A DNA stretch of 64,000 nt from contig CAZRAU010000006.1 of NCBI GenBank assembly GCA_964598025.1, positions 1 through 64,000 on the forward strand. The letters run 5' to 3'. The position numbers and the translations under genes are program-made. Source of the DNA: JALGWN01 sp964598025 (GTDB lineage Bacteria; Arandabacterota; Arandabacteria; Arandabacterales; Arandabacteraceae). Shown piece by piece: positions 61,131-64,000 of the stretch. Each line of letters starts with the position of its first letter. Position 1 is the first letter of the stretch. The notes below the pieces were generated by a model, which was not told the origin of the DNA, made no database searches, and worked only from the letters and a program-made list of their open reading frames with translations.

Positions 61131-62612
61131 TTAGGCTGTCCTCCTTCCCTTGGATCTCATCAGAAGGAACGCGACTATGGGCAGAGCTATCACTATAGCC
61201 CAGCCGGCAGCGAATTCGGCCCATCTTGGATAGCCCTCGTAAGAGGCGAATATGCGGGCCTTGATCTCCAGTGCGACCGAAACGCCAAGGACGGCCGGGG
61301 TCACAAACATGATCATCGCGTCCCACCACCGCCCGATGGAGAACTCAGACTTGGAATTGACATAGTCGCGTAATGACCGGGCTCCATAGAAGTATCCAAT
61401 CACAATGCACTCGAGCAACCCCACTATGGCCAAGCCGAAACTATTCATGAAATGGTCCACGATGTCCAGCCAGTAATATCCCGCCCGGGTGGCGAAGATA
61501 AGTGCCAGAATGAAACCCACTATGCCGACGCTCAGGTTCACCTTGAGCCGCTTGGCGTTGTACTTGTCCATGAAACCCGCCGCAACGGCTTCGACAAGTG
61601 AGAAAGCCGAATCGATGGCCAGGGTCAAGAGCATGATGAAGAAGAGAATCCCGAAGAAGACCGCGGCCTTGCCGAGCGTGCTGATGATGCTGGGATATGC
61701 GATGAAGGCCAGGCCGAAACCTACCGCCTGGGACGAGCCCAGCACTTCCTTGACATCAACCCCTGTCCGGCCTGCGTAATAACCAAGCGCACCGAAGACT
61801 GCGAAGCCGCCAAGAAAGGAAGTGCCACAATTGGCAAGCGATACGATGAACGCGTTATTGACAATGTCCGAGCGCTTCGGCAGGAAACTGGCATAGGCGA
61901 TCATCACACCGAAGCCGATGGACAGGGAGAAAAACACCTGGGTGTAGGCTGCCAGCCAGACCGCGCTGTCCTTGAGGGCCTCGAAGTTCGGCGTGAGATA
62001 GTATGCTATGCCGGCCTCCGCACCCGGCAGTGAGACACCGCGGATAACGAAGACCACCAGGCAGATCCAGGGCAGGGGAACAGTGAGATATACCACCCTC
62101 CCAACGGTCTTTGCCCCTTTCCATATGCAGAGGACTATGAGCGTCCATGAGACAGCCAACCCCAACAGGATCCTAGGGCTTATCGAAAAGATGTCCTTGA
62201 AGTTCGTAGTCCTGTTGAGGAACTCGTTGTGGAAGAAGCTCTGGGCGTCGGCTCCCCAGGAGAGGTTGAATGAGAACCCCAGGTAATTCACGCACCAGGA
62301 CATTATGACGCCGTAGTAGGTGACAATTATGAATCCCACGCCTACGGCCAGCCATCCCAACCATTCCTTCCGTCGGCCCGTTCCCGCAAATGCCGCCGGC
62401 GCCGAGGCTCCCATCTTGTGGCCGATACCCATCTCAAGGATCATGAGAGGTATCCCTGCGGTGAATAGAGCAACCAGGTAAGGAATCAGGAATGCGCCGC
62501 CTCCGTATTTGAAACAGATATACGGAAAGCGCCAGACGTTTCCCAAACCGATCGCTGAACCAATCGCGGCGAAGACGAAGGATATCCTTGAAGGCCAATA
62601 CTCCTTTTCCAA
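61131..62612 (-). CDS. Sodium-dependent (NSS/SLC6-like) transporter
   Basis: The 493-residue inner-membrane protein has about 12 helices. The signature GSAIGLGNVWRFPYICFKYG is followed by GGGAFLIPYLV, matching the neurotransmitter:sodium symporter family (sodium- and substrate-binding residues in helix 1). Members take up amino acids or other amines with Na+. The start is TTG 62612 with GGGAGG nine bases upstream. It is followed 1 base later by the MetS-like gene, so it is probably an amino acid transporter of the MetP type. Confidence 0.92.
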   Translation of the reverse strand: MEKEYWPSRISFVFAAIGSAIGLGNVWRFPYICFKYGGGAFLIPYLVALFTAGIPLMILEMGIGHKMGASAPAAFAGTGRRKEWLGWLAVGVGFIIVTYYGVIMSWCVNYLGFSFNLSWGADAQSFFHNEFLNRTTNFKDIFSISPRILLGLAVSWTLIVLCIWKGAKTVGRVVYLTVPLPWICLVVFVIRGVSLPGAEAGIAYYLTPNFEALKDSAVWLAAYTQVFFSLSIGFGVMIAYASFLPKRSDIVNNAFIVSLANCGTSFLGGFAVFGALGYYAGRTGVDVKEVLGSSQAVGFGLAFIAYPSIISTLGKAAVFFGILFFIMLLTLAIDSAFSLVEAVAAGFMDKYNAKRLKVNLSVGIVGFILALIFATRAGYYWLDIVDHFMNSFGLAIVGLLECIVIGYFYGARSLRDYVNSKSEFSIGRWWDAMIMFVTPAVLGVSVALEIKARIFASYEGYPRWAEFAAGWAIVIALPIVAFLLMRSKGRRTA

Positions 62613-62816
62613 TCCGGCTGGACCTCCCTTCGAACCTGGAGTTGTCTGAGTAGTATTCGGTTACCACGACATATGATGTGCTGTCAATCGAAAAGGGGTG
62701 GAAAGGGGCCAAGTCTGCGTTTCTTGTGGCAGCATCTTGAAACTTGAATCCTCGCAGAGATTCAGTTTGCAGGATCCGGCCCCAAGGGTGTCTGCGCGGA
62801 GTCGACCGTTTGTTTC

Positions 62817-63236
62817 TTAATCCCGGCAGAAGGCGTAATGAATAGCTCCGCCGGCGCTGCCTCCGCCGCCGGCGATGCTCCGAGCGGCGCTCTCTATGAG
62901 GTGTACTATGGTCTTGAGGTCGAACGGCTTGGAGATCTTGGTAACGGCTCCGCAGCTGATGGCCTCGTCCATCATCCTGTCCTCGGAATAACCACTCATC
63001 ATGACCACCTTCACGGCGGGGTCAAGATTGAGAATGGTCCTGCACGCGTCGAGGCCGTTCATGTGAGGCATGCGCATGTCGAGGAACACTATGTCGTAGT
63101 GATGTCCGCGGCACTTCTCCACTGCGACATCGCCGTCTTCGGCGGTCTCGACATTGCCCCCAAGAGATCGGGCAACGTCCAAAAAGAAGTCGCGGACTAT
63201 CTTCTCATCGTCAACAACCAGTATGTTCCCGCTCAT
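62817..63236 (-). CDS. CheY-like response regulator
   Basis: The 139-residue receiver domain has the acidic pocket VVDDE (D9, D10), the phosphorylation site D53 (FLDMRMPHMNG), and K103 (ISKPF). It has no output domain, so it works by protein contact or as a phosphorelay element. The start overlaps the kinase stop by 4 bases (ATGA), so the two are coupled. A Gly-rich stretch (GGGGSAGG) near the end is unusual. Confidence 0.93.
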   Translation of the reverse strand: MSGNILVVDDEKIVRDFFLDVARSLGGNVETAEDGDVAVEKCRGHHYDIVFLDMRMPHMNGLDACRTILNLDPAVKVVMMSGYSEDRMMDEAISCGAVTKISKPFDLKTIVHLIESAARSIAGGGGSAGGAIHYAFCRD

Positions 63237-64000
63237 GGCACGGCTGTCTCCTCTACGTCACAACATTCGGAAAGAGGGGTCAGGGATTTACGCTTGTATA
63301 CGCTACAGTTCCGGCAATTGGGCGGCAGTGGATCACCTGTCCTTCGATGTCTCTTGGCGATCTCCTCCCAACATGAGTGGCCCTTCTGGTTCTTGTAGGC
63401 GGGGCAGTCCTCCTTCTCGAATCCACAGGTAATGAGGCAATCGACCAGCTCCCAGCAAGTTGGAGTCCTGACGACGGGAAAACATATCCTGAATACCGTT
63501 CCGCGGTCCTTGACGCTATGGACCTCGATCCGGCCCCCGTGGTCCTCGATTATTCCAAGGCTGATGGAAAGCCCCAGGCCCGTGCCCTTGCCGACATCCT
63601 TGGTTGTGAAGAATGGGTTGAAGATGTCGCTGACGGTGGAGCTGTCCATCCCCGTACCGTTGTCGATGACCAGAATCTCGACGAAATCCGCCTTTTCGGC
63701 CTGTCTCGATATGATTGTTATGTTGCCGCTGCCCTTGGGGTCTATGGCGTCTTTGGCATTCGAGATGAGGTTGAGGAACACCTGCTCCAGCTGGTTGGCA
63801 TCGGCGAGCACCCTCGGCAGGTCGGAGGTCAGCTCACGTTTGACCTTGATGTTGTGGGACCTGAGCTGCTCACCCAGAAGCATCAGAGCGTCATCTATGG
63901 GCTGGTTAACGTCGGTCTCAGCATATTCAAACTTGGACTGGCGCGCGAACGTCCTGAGGTTGCTGACTATCTTGGTCATGCGCACGCATTGGTCCTCGAT
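63233..64000 (-). CDS. Sensor histidine kinase, C-terminal part, with Cys-rich tail (partial)
   Basis: The gene runs off the right edge of the window; about the last 255 residues are present. The HisKA end (MTKIVSNLRTFARQSKFE), N box (NLISNAKDAI), G1 (IDNGTGMDSS), F box (FFTTKDVGKG) and G2 (GTGLGLSIS) of the HATPase domain are clear. A 70-residue tail after the ATPase has at least eight cysteines (CWELVDCLITC, CPAY, CWEEI, CRNC), a repeat of the C-W-E...C...C-P-A-Y kind seen in other signalling proteins. The phosphoacceptor His lies outside. It probably phosphorylates the overlapping CheY-like gene product. Confidence 0.92.
   Translation of the reverse strand: MEDQCVRMTKIVSNLRTFARQSKFEYAETDVNQPIDDALMLLGEQLRSHNIKVKRELTSDLPRVLADANQLEQVFLNLISNAKDAIDPKGSGNITIISRQAEKADFVEILVIDNGTGMDSSTVSDIFNPFFTTKDVGKGTGLGLSISLGIIEDHGGRIEVHSVKDRGTVFRICFPVVRTPTCWELVDCLITCGFEKEDCPAYKNQKGHSCWEEIAKRHRRTGDPLPPNCRNCSVYKRKSLTPLSECCDVEETAVP

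Overview
The window is bacterial chromosomal DNA with a G+C content that looks to be in the high 50s. It carries about 58 protein genes on both strands. I saw no rRNA, tRNA, CRISPR array, prophage or intact insertion sequence. The envelope looks Gram-negative, with lipoproteins, a barrel-like SppA, LemA, MscS and type IV pilus minor pilins. Three features point to an uncultivated lineage of the FCB group (Krumholzibacteriota, Eisenbacteria or Latescibacterota type): secreted proteins with FlgD-like, dockerin or short TWGNIKS-type C-termini, no close match to model-phylum gene order, and frequent TTG starts. This placement is inference from gene style only.

Layout. Positions 1-11.6 kb: the end of a SpoIIE-type phosphatase, a lipoprotein serpin, an alkaline-phosphatase-fold protein, a stand-alone fusA, a GNAT enzyme, mscS, a TPR lipoprotein, a fused barrel-SppA and a small secreted protein. 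12-21.4 kb: an S9 peptidase, a DHOD-like enzyme, a lemA/DUF3137 pair ending in an inserted palindrome, hflX with an NAD-dependent epimerase, an autoregulated-looking DUF2089/SHOCT pair and a class V aminotransferase. 21.4-33 kb: a sulfatase-like lipoprotein, a lamin-tail secreted protein, a nitroreductase, a thiamine-binding-type protein, a five-gene minor-pilin operon behind a sigma-54-type promoter, a DUF72 protein and a dockerin protein. 33-43 kb: an M28 aminopeptidase, a damaged-looking rubredoxin gene, a tight four-gene operon of unknown membrane proteins (DUF6754 type), an alpha/beta hydrolase, and an overlapping DUF364/PLP-decarboxylase pair. 42.6-50.9 kb: a secreted papain-like protease, ilvE, nagZ, a Zn/Cd P-type ATPase and a glycosyltransferase. 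51-59.6 kb: a DNA-damage block (lexA, dinB, mrfA, mrfB) with a clear LexA palindrome, then a histidine phosphatase, an exported isoaspartate methyltransferase, guaB and a QueG-like protein. 59.6-64 kb: membrane proteins, an NSS transporter with its tiny partner gene, and a histidine kinase/response regulator pair.

Themes. Extracellular proteolysis and its control recur: serpin, SppA, S9, M28 and papain. Three single-gene secreted units (ends at 10726, 24906 and 32270) share an architecture: a near-consensus promoter, a leader with a second upstream Shine-Dalgarno, and a strong terminator. Intergenic space holds several dispersed palindromic repeat families. The best candidates for something undescribed are the four-gene DUF6754 membrane operon, the DUF364/PLP-decarboxylase pair, the shared TWGNIKS C-terminus, and the lexA operator with its leaderless message upstream of mrfAB.
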